The notes under the pieces: generated by a model
The model's database searches: none
Seen by the model: only the letters and a program-made list of their open reading frames with translations
What the model was told of the DNA's origin: nothing
Translations under genes and position numbers: made by a program
Shown: positions 33,894 through 42,103 of the stretch, one piece after another
Numbering within the stretch: position 1 is the first letter of the stretch
Layout: each line of letters begins with the position of its first letter
NCBI GenBank assembly: GCA_002841335.1
Contig: PHEY01000004.1
Span: 186,001 to 250,000 of the forward strand
Source of the DNA: Actinobacteria bacterium HGW-Actinobacteria-2
GTDB lineage: Bacteria > Actinomycetota > Actinomycetes > Propionibacteriales > Propionibacteriaceae
Direction of reading: 5' to 3'
Length of the DNA: 64,000 bases

Positions 33894-35096
33894 ATGAATA
33901 AGATCGCGCCCGGAGTAACGTTGCCGGCCGTGGCAGGGGGACCCCTTCGTGGAATACTCCGTCGGGTTACTGCTTACTCGGCCGTGCTGGCGCTTGCTGA
34001 CTTCATGTTCGGCGCTGTGTACGTGTCGGTTTTGTTGGCGCGCGACCTGCCCCCGGCGCAACTCGGCATCCTGTTCGGAATCAGCACCGCCTTCTCGGTG
34101 CTGATCGAGGCGCCCAGCGGCGCGGTGGCCGACAAGTACGGTCATCGGAGACTCATGAGCGCTGGCCTGCTCATATGGGCCCTCGCCTTGGCCATATTGA
34201 GCGTGGCCGCCACCTGGGCGCTGGTCCTCGTTGGGCTCTTAATGTGGACCGCGGGCATGGCGCTTCAGTCGGGCACCACGGCACCGATAGTCGTCGCCAG
34301 TGCACCCGAATCAGATCGCGTGATCCTCTTCGACGTGCTGATGCGTCGGGCGAGTGTGGCGCGTTGGGTTGGTTCCAGCCTTGGTGCGGGGGTCGTGTTC
34401 GCATTGGGAGACTGGGTGCCGGGTGGTGTGGTTATCGGGATCGCGGCTGGGGTGATCGCCGTCCTCGGATTGTTGGTGCCTCTGGTGTTCCCGTCGAGCA
34501 CGCCCCAGCCCGAACTGGACATGCAGTCGGTCTTCCGCTCGATGCTCGGCTGGAGTCGTCGGCGTGAGGTAGTGCCGCTCATCATCGCCACAATCGCATC
34601 GGGTTTGAGCGTGACTGTTATAGTTGTCACCTGGCAACCAGTGCTCTCGCCGGGGCTGGATCTCCGGCTGAATGGCCTCCTGCTAATGGCACTCACTCTG
34701 GCAGCCGCGATGGGGTCGTTGCTCAGCAAAGCCTTGCATGAGGTTGACGCCGCCGAAATGTCCCTTCTCGCATTTGCCATGATTGCGGCGGGCCTGGCGA
34801 TCAGTTCTCTGGTTGCCGGAGGGGCTCTGGTTGGCTACTTGCTGGCAGAGTTCGGCCTGGGTCTAAGCATGGTCGGCATCGGGAAGTGGCAGCATCTTGA
34901 GTTCAGTGACGAACTGCGCAATACCTTGTACTCGACCCTCGCAACGGTCGGCCTCTGCGCGGCGTTGGTGGCCAACTCCGCTCTAGGCATCCTGTGGCAG
35001 CAGGTCGGGTTGCCCGTCACCGTCCTTGTGTTTGCAGTAGCTGTCGCGGGCCTGTCCGTCGTTGTTGGCACGCTGCGGAAGCTCGCACCGTCGTGA
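33894..35096 (+). CDS. MFS transporter of the island operon
   Basis: A 400-aa MFS protein with about 12 hydrophobic segments; the motif-A-like loop after TM2 is GAVADKYGHRRLMSAGLL. The first 25 residues are soluble and Pro/Gly-rich. ATG 33894 follows AGGAG with ideal spacing; the frame is open 180 bases upstream but without a second RBS. It is the first gene of the island operon; its TGA overlaps the start of the radical SAM/SPASM gene. Export of the modified product, or self-protection, is the natural inference. Confidence 0.87.
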   Translation: MNKIAPGVTLPAVAGGPLRGILRRVTAYSAVLALADFMFGAVYVSVLLARDLPPAQLGILFGISTAFSVLIEAPSGAVADKYGHRRLMSAGLLIWALALAILSVAATWALVLVGLLMWTAGMALQSGTTAPIVVASAPESDRVILFDVLMRRASVARWVGSSLGAGVVFALGDWVPGGVVIGIAAGVIAVLGLLVPLVFPSSTPQPELDMQSVFRSMLGWSRRREVVPLIIATIASGLSVTVIVVTWQPVLSPGLDLRLNGLLLMALTLAAAMGSLLSKALHEVDAAEMSLLAFAMIAAGLAISSLVAGGALVGYLLAEFGLGLSMVGIGKWQHLEFSDELRNTLYSTLATVGLCAALVANSALGILWQQVGLPVTVLVFAVAVAGLSVVVGTLRKLAPS

Positions 35097-36418
35097 GGGG
35101 GAAAGCTCCAGGCGCGGCAAATGGCCCGTACGGGAGGGCAGTCGGTGCGCGGCAGGGCGAGACGCAGGTACTCCCAGTCCCGGATTCCGACCACCTGCAC
35201 CTCTTGCGCGCACCAGGGGCGGCGCCGATTCTTTTCGACTCGGTGTCGTTGGAAGCATTCTTGCTCGAGCCGTCGGACTTGGGGCCGGACGGAGAGTGGC
35301 CCTGTGTGCGCCTCAGGGGCGAGCGTGACGTCGTGATCGCTGCACGGCGACGTGGATTCGCGAGGAAGCCGGGACATATCAACACCTTCCGTGTTGTGTT
35401 GACGGAGAGCTGCAACTTCGCCTGCCGGTATTGCTTCGAGACCACCAGCGCGAGGCGGCCACGTTCGATGTCGAAACGCACTCTGGAGCGCACCGTTCAA
35501 GTCATTCTTGACGCGAATGCAGGCCAGGGAGTCGCGGTCCACTGGTTCGGCGGCGAACCGCTCCTGCTGTGGTCGCACATTGATTGGGCTATGGCGTCTT
35601 TCGCTGAGGCGGCCCGCCGGGGCCAGATATCCAGCGTTCACCACTCGATGACAACCAACGGCTCTCTTGTCACCCCTAGGATCGCGAGGGATCTGGCCCG
35701 CGCCAGGTGCGATGTCTTTGTGAGCGTTGACGGGCCCCGTGCCGTGAATGACCGCTCGCGGGTCGACCGCTCCGGGGGAGGAACCTTTGACGAGGCGTTG
35801 AGGGGCTTCAGGCTCCTAGCGCAGGCCGGTGTCGACGTCGGCCTGCTGGTAACGGCAGACGCAAGCTCGGTCAGCACCCTATTCGAGTCGGTGCGTGAGC
35901 TCATTGAAACGGTGGGAGTGCGCAAGGTTGGAGTGAACACTCCGCAGCCCAGCCGAAACGGTTGGAGTGTGGATGGAGCCGTGCTAGCTGAGCAGATGCA
36001 TCAGCTAGTGCGTTACTGCAATGATCAAGATGTCCGCCTATTGGGGCCGGGTCTACGCGTGCTTCGGGCGCTGAAGTACGCCAATCCACACGTTGACGAT
36101 TGTCGGAGCCCCTCGGGTGCCATGGCCGCTACGATCACACCGGAAGGGCAGCTAAGCGGCTGCATCGTGTCCTGGCAGGACGGTCGTCCCTGGAAGCTGC
36201 GAGACCTATCGTCGCGGAGCCTACTTGAACTCGAGCACATCAAGGTTACCCCCACGGTGCAGCCGGGTTGCCACGGATGCATCGCGGAGATGGTTTGTGG
36301 TGGGCCGTGCGCGCTCGAGATGGTGCTCGCTGGGGTTCATCCGGATCGCTGCGCATTCTATAGGACGTTCGTGGTCTTGTCGGTGCTGGAGTCGACCCGC
36401 GATGGAGTCCGATTATGA
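35093..36418 (+). CDS. Radical SAM/SPASM enzyme 1
   Basis: A 441-aa radical SAM protein. The [4Fe-4S]-AdoMet motif is C107-NFA-C111-RY-C114, followed by GGEP at 153-156. The C-terminus has a canonical SPASM domain for two auxiliary clusters: C337 and C357 (with G-X4-C), then C393-X2-C396-X5-C402-X3-C406, and C420. Such enzymes commonly modify ribosomal peptides (sactionine, ether or C-C crosslinks, as in PqqE, MftC). GTG 35093 overlaps the MFS stop (GTGA), and the gene overlaps the next by 4 bases. The 100-residue N-terminal region is unassigned and could bind a leader peptide. Confidence 0.88.
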   Translation: MRGKAPGAANGPYGRAVGARQGETQVLPVPDSDHLHLLRAPGAAPILFDSVSLEAFLLEPSDLGPDGEWPCVRLRGERDVVIAARRRGFARKPGHINTFRVVLTESCNFACRYCFETTSARRPRSMSKRTLERTVQVILDANAGQGVAVHWFGGEPLLLWSHIDWAMASFAEAARRGQISSVHHSMTTNGSLVTPRIARDLARARCDVFVSVDGPRAVNDRSRVDRSGGGTFDEALRGFRLLAQAGVDVGLLVTADASSVSTLFESVRELIETVGVRKVGVNTPQPSRNGWSVDGAVLAEQMHQLVRYCNDQDVRLLGPGLRVLRALKYANPHVDDCRSPSGAMAATITPEGQLSGCIVSWQDGRPWKLRDLSSRSLLELEHIKVTPTVQPGCHGCIAEMVCGGPCALEMVLAGVHPDRCAFYRTFVVLSVLESTRDGVRL

Positions 36419-37119
36419 CGCCCTCATTGTCGAGGAACTTCGTCGTTTCGGCACTCCCCCTAGAGTTCCGAGAGCGCTATGCGGATGCCACCATCGTGGT
36501 GCGCGAGACGCCGGACCTCCACCGACTCAGCCCGATCCGCCAGGCCAAGGCATCATCTTCATATGCCGAGGCTGTGCGCGCAGATATAGCTGCGGGCCGC
36601 GCGGTTGTGCTCGTTTCCGCCGGTAGCGCTGTGTGCCCGGCGAGTCCCGCCGCCATTCGCAAGCAAGCGCGATCTACCCGTGACAGCTTGGAGAATCTGT
36701 CGCCATCAGCGCCGATCATCTCAGCGCTGGCATCTTTCGAGGTCTGCGAATGGGTGCTGGAGGACGGCTCTGCCCTGGTGGAGGGGAGTCTACAGTTGCC
36801 TTACGGTGAGCTCTGGGTCCAAGGACCGAATCACTACACAGGCCCCCTCTTCGTAGCTGGTGAAGATGTTCCGCTGACCTTCCGGCGGGGACGCGTCGTC
36901 GGCACTCCCACTGTATGGCGGAGTCTGGTGGGGCGCCCCCTGGTTGAGCTCGGCTTCGGCTGTAACTCCCAGGCTGAGCGCAGGGGGCCAGGGCGGGAGA
37001 AGGCCTCTGGAATCTGGCATGTGGGGGTGGGGGCTGTGTCACGGTTGCACCTTTACCCGCCATTTGTGCACTCGGACGTTGAGCTGGACGTAAAGCGCAA
37101 CAGTGAGGAAGGACGATGA
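36415..37119 (+). CDS. Small M29-aminopeptidase-like protein
   Basis: A 234-aa protein that I match by eye to the C-terminal half of M29 (AmpS/AmpT-type) aminopeptidases, usually about 400 aa. The five metal-ligand positions appear kept: E132 (LPYGELW), E178 (PLVELGFG), H202 (GIWHVGVG), and H219 and D221 (VHSDVELD). The family Tyr seven residues after the His is Ser here (or shifted to Y214). The N-terminal half (1-110) is short and unlike the family. Start and stop overlap the neighbours by 4 bases. It may trim a peptide or bind metal only; the assignment is by pattern. Confidence 0.55.
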   Translation: MTPSLSRNFVVSALPLEFRERYADATIVVRETPDLHRLSPIRQAKASSSYAEAVRADIAAGRAVVLVSAGSAVCPASPAAIRKQARSTRDSLENLSPSAPIISALASFEVCEWVLEDGSALVEGSLQLPYGELWVQGPNHYTGPLFVAGEDVPLTFRRGRVVGTPTVWRSLVGRPLVELGFGCNSQAERRGPGREKASGIWHVGVGAVSRLHLYPPFVHSDVELDVKRNSEEGR

Positions 37120-38063
37120 GGGTACCCCTCGCCTACTTGGAGCTCACCAGAGCGTGCAACGAGCGCTGCTGTTATTGCTACAACGATTCGGGTCGACCGC
37201 TGGCAGGCGAACTGGGCACTGACGCCATCGGTGAGGTAGTTGAAGGCTTTGTTGCTCAAGGCGGACAGCAACTGATGATTACCGGGGGAGAGTGTCTTCT
37301 TCATCCCGGCATTGTTGACGTCATGGAGCGCGCTCGCGCCACTCCGCAGGTTCGTTGGCTCGCTATGAGTACGAATGGTCTGCTTCTCGACTCCCCTCGC
37401 GGGCGAGCGGTCCTGGAGCTGTGTGACGAGGTGGACATCAGCCTGGACGGGTTTGCTGACATTCATGACCCACTGCGCGGTGTTCGCAGTTGGGACAAGA
37501 CCCTTGCCGCTTTGAGGCTCGCGGGCGCGAGCGAGGCGAGGCTGCATGTCAATGCTTGTCTGACAGCCCCTCTGTGGAGGGACCTCGAGCGCTACCTGGG
37601 CCTTCTCGAGGAAGCGGGGGTGGCAAGTGTGAAGATCGCATTGATCGGCGGCGTGGGGCGTCAACGAACGCCAAAGAGCCTTTTCGATGGGCTTCCTGCT
37701 CGCACTGTCATCGCAGAGAGTCTGGATGAAGTCGCCGAGCGTTGGCATGGCCGACTCGATGTCAGTCAGTCGAGTAGCCGCAAGGTCTCACCGGTGACTC
37801 CCGCCACCGACGGCGTGGTGATCGACCCACTTGGTCGCTTGTTCCCGCAGCTAGGTTGTCAGGGTCTCCAGTGGCAACTGGGGTGGGCTTCCCCCCGATG
37901 GGAGTTGTGGGACGAGAGTCTCGATAGATATCTAGATCGCATGCGAGTAGTCGAGAGAATTGGCTCGAGCCGTGTCGCTGCGGGGGAATACGTTGAGTGG
38001 TGGGCACTTATTCGCGACGAACTCGAGTCGGGGCCCGAGGAAGGTGTCGCCCGTGTTGACTAG
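37116..38063 (+). CDS. Radical SAM enzyme 2
   Basis: A 315-aa radical SAM protein. The cluster motif is at the very N-terminus, C14-NER-C18-CY-C21, with ITGGECLLHPG as the GGE motif. The C-terminal third has a SPASM-like turn (DPLGRLFPQLGC) but only one Cys, so an auxiliary cluster is unlikely. It is shorter than enzyme 1 and distinct from it. It starts in an ATGA overlap with the M29-like gene and overlaps enzyme 3. Substrate unknown. Confidence 0.85.
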   Translation: MRVPLAYLELTRACNERCCYCYNDSGRPLAGELGTDAIGEVVEGFVAQGGQQLMITGGECLLHPGIVDVMERARATPQVRWLAMSTNGLLLDSPRGRAVLELCDEVDISLDGFADIHDPLRGVRSWDKTLAALRLAGASEARLHVNACLTAPLWRDLERYLGLLEEAGVASVKIALIGGVGRQRTPKSLFDGLPARTVIAESLDEVAERWHGRLDVSQSSSRKVSPVTPATDGVVIDPLGRLFPQLGCQGLQWQLGWASPRWELWDESLDRYLDRMRVVERIGSSRVAAGEYVEWWALIRDELESGPEEGVARVD

Positions 38064-38961
38064 TTTGGTAGTGATGGTTGGCTATCGGTGCAATCTCAGA
38101 TGCTCTTACTGCTTCAATGAGACACATGAGGATTCCGTCGGATACCAACAGAAACATGCGTCGGGGGGGCGCGACGTCGCATGGGGTCGCGAGGTGATAG
38201 CGCGTGTCGTTGAGGAGGCTGCTGCCACCGGATACCGACGCCTAGTTTTGACTGGGGGTGAGCCGCTGCTGTACCCAGAGACTTTGGACTGGATCGAGCT
38301 CGGTGCCTCCGCGGGTTTGCGGGTAAACCTCATCACGAACCTTACTGCGGTGGACACTCATGTCGTCCGCGCGCTCTCGAAGGCCGGGGCGCGCGCGTCC
38401 CTGCGGGTTAGTGTTGGTGGGTATGACCGCAGCACCCATCAACGCTATCGGCAAGGGTGGGACGCAATGCGTCGCGGTTTGAGTCTCGTGAAGCCTGTAG
38501 GGAATGAGCTGCATTTCTCATTAGTACTCACGCGCTCCATGCTCGCTCACCTCACGCGCTATGAGGCTTTCGCTTTGGCCGAAGGTGCTCGGCCACACAT
38601 CGCTGCCCTGTCCCCTGGGCGACCGGGCGTCGTGCCGGCCACGGAGCTCCTCGCCGAGGCATCTCGGGCGGAGTGGGAGGAAGCGGAGAAGTCCGTTACG
38701 GACGCCCTATTGCGGAGGGAGCTATCGCTGCTAAAGGGTATGTATCTCGCGAGTCTACGCCCCCGAACCTGCTCAATGCGCACTAAGGCGCACGTCCTAC
38801 TTCCGAATGGGGATCTTGTTGGCTGCTTCCATCGGTTGGACCTTGATTATGGGAACGTATTGGCGGGTAATCTTGGCTGCCTACTGAAGGGGGTGAATAT
38901 AGATCGCGCCCTCCCTGCGGACTGCATCGGAGAGCACTGCTTCACGAATCATTATGATTAG
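38053..38961 (+). CDS. Radical SAM enzyme 3 with auxiliary-cluster Cys
   Basis: A 302-aa radical SAM protein. GTG 38053 is preferred over GTG 38044 since AGGAAGG (38038-38044) lies 8 bases upstream. The AdoMet motif is C13-NLR-C17-SY-C20, then LTGGEPLLYP. The C-terminus carries C240-X17-C258 (with G-X4-C), C276 and C291-X4-C296, a twitch/SPASM-like set that could hold one auxiliary cluster. It overlaps enzyme 2 by 11 bases. The base composition drops toward its 3' end, with codons such as ATA and TTA that are rare in the chromosome. Confidence 0.85.
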   Translation: MLTSLVVMVGYRCNLRCSYCFNETHEDSVGYQQKHASGGRDVAWGREVIARVVEEAAATGYRRLVLTGGEPLLYPETLDWIELGASAGLRVNLITNLTAVDTHVVRALSKAGARASLRVSVGGYDRSTHQRYRQGWDAMRRGLSLVKPVGNELHFSLVLTRSMLAHLTRYEAFALAEGARPHIAALSPGRPGVVPATELLAEASRAEWEEAEKSVTDALLRRELSLLKGMYLASLRPRTCSMRTKAHVLLPNGDLVGCFHRLDLDYGNVLAGNLGCLLKGVNIDRALPADCIGEHCFTNHYD

Positions 38962-38999
38962 AAATCGCTAGACAATCGAAAGAGGAAGGCATTTTAGTC

Positions 39000-39449
39000 A
39001 TGAAGAAGCTTCATACTACTTTCAATCAATCCATCGAGGATTCTGATTTATGTGCGCGGAGTGGCCTCATGTCCCCTCGCCTGTTCGTCGCGGTCTATGT
39101 GAGCCAACTCGGCGCCATGGCCAACTACTACAAGCGGGTCTTTGGTGAGGATTCTGTGCAGTTCGAGGGGGATGAGGTGCTCTCACTTCGCATGGATGAG
39201 GAGATTGAGTTGTTCATCCAGGTGGTCGCTGAGGGTTCGGTCTTCGCTGAGCTCATAGGTAAGCAGTCGATCGGCGTGGGGCTCTCACCCGAACGCTATG
39301 CGCTTCTTGTGAGTAGCCTCCCCGACGAGATCCCGGTCGCGCTTGAAACCTGGACCGGCGGGCCGGCCGTGGATGAGGGGTTCATGCTCGTCGACCCTGA
39401 GGGCAACCATCTGATGCTGCTCCCGACCCAGCAAGCGGCCATGGTCTGA
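39000..39449 (+). CDS. VOC (glyoxalase/bleomycin-resistance fold) protein with AT-rich N-terminal extension
   Basis: A 149-aa protein. From residue 24 it shows the VOC fold: SPRLFVAVYVSQLGAMANYY (first beta-alpha unit), then ELFIQVV and a final FMLVDPEGNHLMLLP. The first 23 residues (MKKLHTTFNQSIEDSDLCAR at the start) come from strikingly AT-rich DNA with rare codons. AGAGGAAGG precedes ATG 39000; GGAG also precedes ATG 39069, so a shorter form is possible. VOC proteins bind metal and small molecules, and often confer resistance. The role here is unknown. Confidence 0.7.
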   Translation: MKKLHTTFNQSIEDSDLCARSGLMSPRLFVAVYVSQLGAMANYYKRVFGEDSVQFEGDEVLSLRMDEEIELFIQVVAEGSVFAELIGKQSIGVGLSPERYALLVSSLPDEIPVALETWTGGPAVDEGFMLVDPEGNHLMLLPTQQAAMV

Positions 39450-40226
39450 ATGACCGGGACGTTGCGAGAGGTGGGGCTCGGCGCGGGCTGGGTCCCACCT
39501 CCCTTGCCCGGTGGGGATGGCATGGTCTCCTTAGGGCTCTGGCGTAAGTTGGGCTCGGGGGTGTACGACCCGACTCCTGCGGGTGAGTTGCTCAGGTCAG
39601 CATGGCTGGGTGCGCTTGAGTTGCTGCTCCCGGGCTTCCTTGGTCAACCCGAGATGGTGCTTAGGCCAGCGGTACGCCCATCTCCGCGTCGGCTGCTGAG
39701 TTTCACGGTCCTGCCGCTAGTTGGTGATGCGTCCGACGAGGCCCTTGCTGCAATGCAGCTGGGGAGCCTGCTCAGAGCGCTCGCCGCTCTGGGTTGCGGA
39801 CTGTCTTTCGGACGCACAAGATCTGGGTCGCTGATGCTAAGCGGTCGGGATGCCGGGCTCCTCGATGTTTCGATTGCCACTCACGACCGGGATGCGGCCA
39901 AGGTGTTCGTAGGAGCTGAGGCTCTCGAGGTCGCGCTGGCCCGATCTCCCGCTCTCCCCCGCATATTTGGACGAACAGTCGGCATTCAACCTTTGGCCGT
40001 CGCGAGCCCGATCGCAACCCGACTTGCAGAGTCGCTTCGGCTCAGGGGTCTTGACGCACTGGTTCTCGAGCGGCCGCCAATCATTCCGTATCCAGTCTTT
40101 GTGAAGATCGTCCGAGGCGACAAGTATCTGGTCTCTAGTGGTTTCGGGCCGGATAGAAAGGTGCGGTGGTGCAGAACGAGCTCAGATGTGGTGGCTGTGG
40201 CCGTCGCGTCGACTTGGGAGCCGTAG
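39450..40226 (+). CDS. Truncated prolyl-tRNA-synthetase-like protein
   Basis: A 258-aa protein whose first 75 residues follow the start of bacterial ProRS: TLREV near the N-terminus, GLWRKLGSGVYDPTPAG (motif-1 region, compare GLIRKLASGIYTYLPLG), then GQPEMVLRPAVRPS (compare GAQEVLMPALQP). The next part may correspond to the stretch after motif 2, but the motif 2 and motif 3 arginines for ATP binding are not visible, and full ProRS is about 570 aa. Activation of proline is therefore doubtful. It starts directly after the VOC stop and overlaps the metallopeptidase gene by 61 bases. Confidence 0.5.
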   Translation: MTGTLREVGLGAGWVPPPLPGGDGMVSLGLWRKLGSGVYDPTPAGELLRSAWLGALELLLPGFLGQPEMVLRPAVRPSPRRLLSFTVLPLVGDASDEALAAMQLGSLLRALAALGCGLSFGRTRSGSLMLSGRDAGLLDVSIATHDRDAAKVFVGAEALEVALARSPALPRIFGRTVGIQPLAVASPIATRLAESLRLRGLDALVLERPPIIPYPVFVKIVRGDKYLVSSGFGPDRKVRWCRTSSDVVAVAVASTWEP

Positions 40227-40900
40227 CGGGCCGGGTGGCCCGGTATGCGAGCATGCTGAGACTCGCCACGACTCTCAACGTGTTGGCGCCGACGGTTGAG
40301 GTCCTGCCAGGACTCGGCGTAGACGGCATCTACTGCTCGGGGGTTATCTACGTCTCACCGGAGCGTTGGCGCTGCTATAAAGCCGATGTGGTGCTGGCTC
40401 ACGAAACCGTGCATTCCCTTATCGACCCCGAATTCGACCGCCGGCGCTGGGTTCGCGAGTCGTTAGCTGAGGGCATCGCGCTCGCCCTCATGGCCACTAG
40501 CAGCCGCTTCAGCGCCCTTCACTTGCGTGCCTCTTTGGGCCGTAGCCGTCAGGCCGCGCCGACGCCACACCCCGATGATTGGTATGGAACGAACGCGTTG
40601 TCCGTGTTCGGGTCTATCAGCCCCATCCAGACGGGGAGTCTGGACCTAGGCCTCACGCGTGAACGACTGGTGCGAGGCGCCATCAGCCCGCATTCATTTG
40701 AGGGGTCTGGAGGCGAGTTGGAGGCGACTGTGGCAGCACTTGTTGATCGCGCGGCACCGTCCGCTGCTGTTTGCGACCTAATGTGGCGTCTCTCTGAGCC
40801 TGGACTGCCCAAGGCGGGGGGCCGTTCCTTGCAGCCGCGCGACGCCGACTCCTGGGCTTCGGTGGCTTCCGATGTGGAGCGCTTTGAGGCAGACAAGTGA
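40166..40900 (+). CDS. HExxH metallopeptidase with N-terminal zinc knuckle
   Basis: A 244-aa protein with H79-ETV-H83 and a Glu 19 residues later (E102 in ESLAEGIA), the gluzincin spacing HExxH-X18-E. The N-terminus has LRCGGCGRRVDLG, a small CxxC zinc-ribbon-like turn. GTG 40166 (or 40169) includes this turn, at the price of a 61-base overlap; ATG 40253 would remove both. No signal peptide or membrane helix is seen, so it acts in the cytoplasm, perhaps on a precursor. It is the last gene of the operon; the IS481 element follows after 118 bases. Confidence 0.65.
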   Translation: MVQNELRCGGCGRRVDLGAVAGRVARYASMLRLATTLNVLAPTVEVLPGLGVDGIYCSGVIYVSPERWRCYKADVVLAHETVHSLIDPEFDRRRWVRESLAEGIALALMATSSRFSALHLRASLGRSRQAAPTPHPDDWYGTNALSVFGSISPIQTGSLDLGLTRERLVRGAISPHSFEGSGGELEATVAALVDRAAPSAAVCDLMWRLSEPGLPKAGGRSLQPRDADSWASVASDVERFEADK

Positions 40901-41018
40901 TCATCGGTGAACCTCTCCAACGCCGATCGTTTGCCCGGCCGCCGTTTTGGTGCGCCAAGATGGGGGCGGCCACAGGGACTCATGCATGAGTCGGTGACAC
41001 TCGGTCTGTGGATCTAGA

Positions 41019-42103
41019 TGTACTCGGCCATCAGGTTGGTGACACTCGGCTGATCGGGGGTTTGCCTCCGAGTGCGGTGTGTCGGCGTTCAGTGTTGTAG
41101 GCGTTGAGCCATGGGGCAAGGGCTTCCGTGCGGGCGGTGTTGGTGGTGAAGGGCTCGGCGTAGGCCCATTCGATCTGCAGGGTGCGGTTGAACCGCTCGA
41201 CTTTGCCGTTCTGCCAAGGGCTGTGGGGCCGGATGAATCTGTGGGTGATGCCGCGATCGGTCAACAGGTCGCGGACGTCTCGGGATCGCCGGTAGGAGAA
41301 GTGGTTGTCCGAGATCAGGCGCTCCACGACGATCCCGATGCTGGCGAAGTGGTCCAGTGCCCGGGCCAAGAAGGCGGCGGTGGTCGGGCCCTTCTCGTCG
41401 GGCAGGATCTCGGAGTAGGCGTAGCGGGAGTGGTCGTCGACCAGTGAGTGGACGTAGTCGTAGCCGACCTTGGCTTTCTTGCGGGCAGAGGTGTCGCCAG
41501 CTTCGCGGCCGTGAAGCTTCCAGCCACCTCCCTCAGGGATCCGGCCCAGCTTCTTCACATCGGTGTGCACCAGTGAGCCGGGATGGTCGTGTTCGTAGCG
41601 GATACCGGTTACCTTCGACGCTCGGATTATCGCACCCGTGATCGGGTCCAGCTCGTGCAGGTAGGGCAGCTGGTGGCGTCGCAGGACTCGTGACACGGTC
41701 CGGGCCGCTAGGCCAAGCTCAGGCCCAAGCCAGTCCTGGCCGCGGCGATACTCCACCCGGGCGGCAACGATTCGGGCCTCAACCTCAGCGCTGGTGCGCT
41801 GCGGGCTGCGGCGGGGCCGCGACGAGCGATCGGTCAAGCCGGCCTCGCCCTCGGCCCGCCACCGCGCGACCCAGCGGTGCGCGCATTGCCGCGACACCCC
41901 CTGCGCTTTCGCGGCGTGCGCCACCGGCCAACCCTGCTCCAGCACACGCGTCACGAGTAGTCGCCTGCCGAACACCGTCAAATGAGCCCTACATTGGGAC
42001 ACGGGAGAACCTACTTGAGATGTGGACCTTCGCAAGTCACACCCCAACGGGGGTTCTCCCTTTCGTCAACCAGCCCGTGTCACCCACGTCCCGGCCGAGT
42101 ACA
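41019..42103 (-). mobile_element. IS481-family insertion sequence
   Basis: A complete 1085-bp element. The ends TGTACTCGGCC (41019-41029) and GGCCGAGTACA (42093-42103) are perfect inverted repeats; GGTGACAC at 41038 and its complement at 42077 keep the symmetry, giving 27-bp imperfect ends. TCTAGA flanks both sides (41013-41018, 42104-42109), a 6-bp target duplication fitting the NCTAGN preference known for IS481. One transposase gene fills it. It bounds the radical SAM island on the right. Confidence 0.88.
41031..42002 (-). CDS. IS481-family transposase
   Basis: A 323-aa DDE transposase. N-terminal HTH segments (GWPVAHAAKAQGVSRQCAHR; RTVSRVLRRHQLP) precede the catalytic core: Asp in LVHTDVKKLGRI, Asp in VERLISDNHFSYRRS, and Glu in SPWQNGKVERFNRT, then the C-terminal WLNAYNTERRHTALGG. 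It appears intact. GTG 42002 is the likely start (SQCRAHLTV follows). The stop lies just inside the left terminal repeat. Confidence 0.92.
   Translation of the reverse strand: MSQCRAHLTVFGRRLLVTRVLEQGWPVAHAAKAQGVSRQCAHRWVARWRAEGEAGLTDRSSRPRRSPQRTSAEVEARIVAARVEYRRGQDWLGPELGLAARTVSRVLRRHQLPYLHELDPITGAIIRASKVTGIRYEHDHPGSLVHTDVKKLGRIPEGGGWKLHGREAGDTSARKKAKVGYDYVHSLVDDHSRYAYSEILPDEKGPTTAAFLARALDHFASIGIVVERLISDNHFSYRRSRDVRDLLTDRGITHRFIRPHSPWQNGKVERFNRTLQIEWAYAEPFTTNTARTEALAPWLNAYNTERRHTALGGKPPISRVSPT

Noticed and set aside
35017-35493. A 158-codon antisense frame opposite radical SAM enzyme 1
   Set aside because: Overlaps the cluster-binding region of the enzyme in antisense; composition is random-like.
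39051-39152. A 34-codon frame starting MCAEWPHVPS as a RiPP precursor inside the VOC gene
   Set aside because: It is a +1-frame shadow of the VOC coding sequence without a ribosome binding site; nothing in it resembles a leader peptide.
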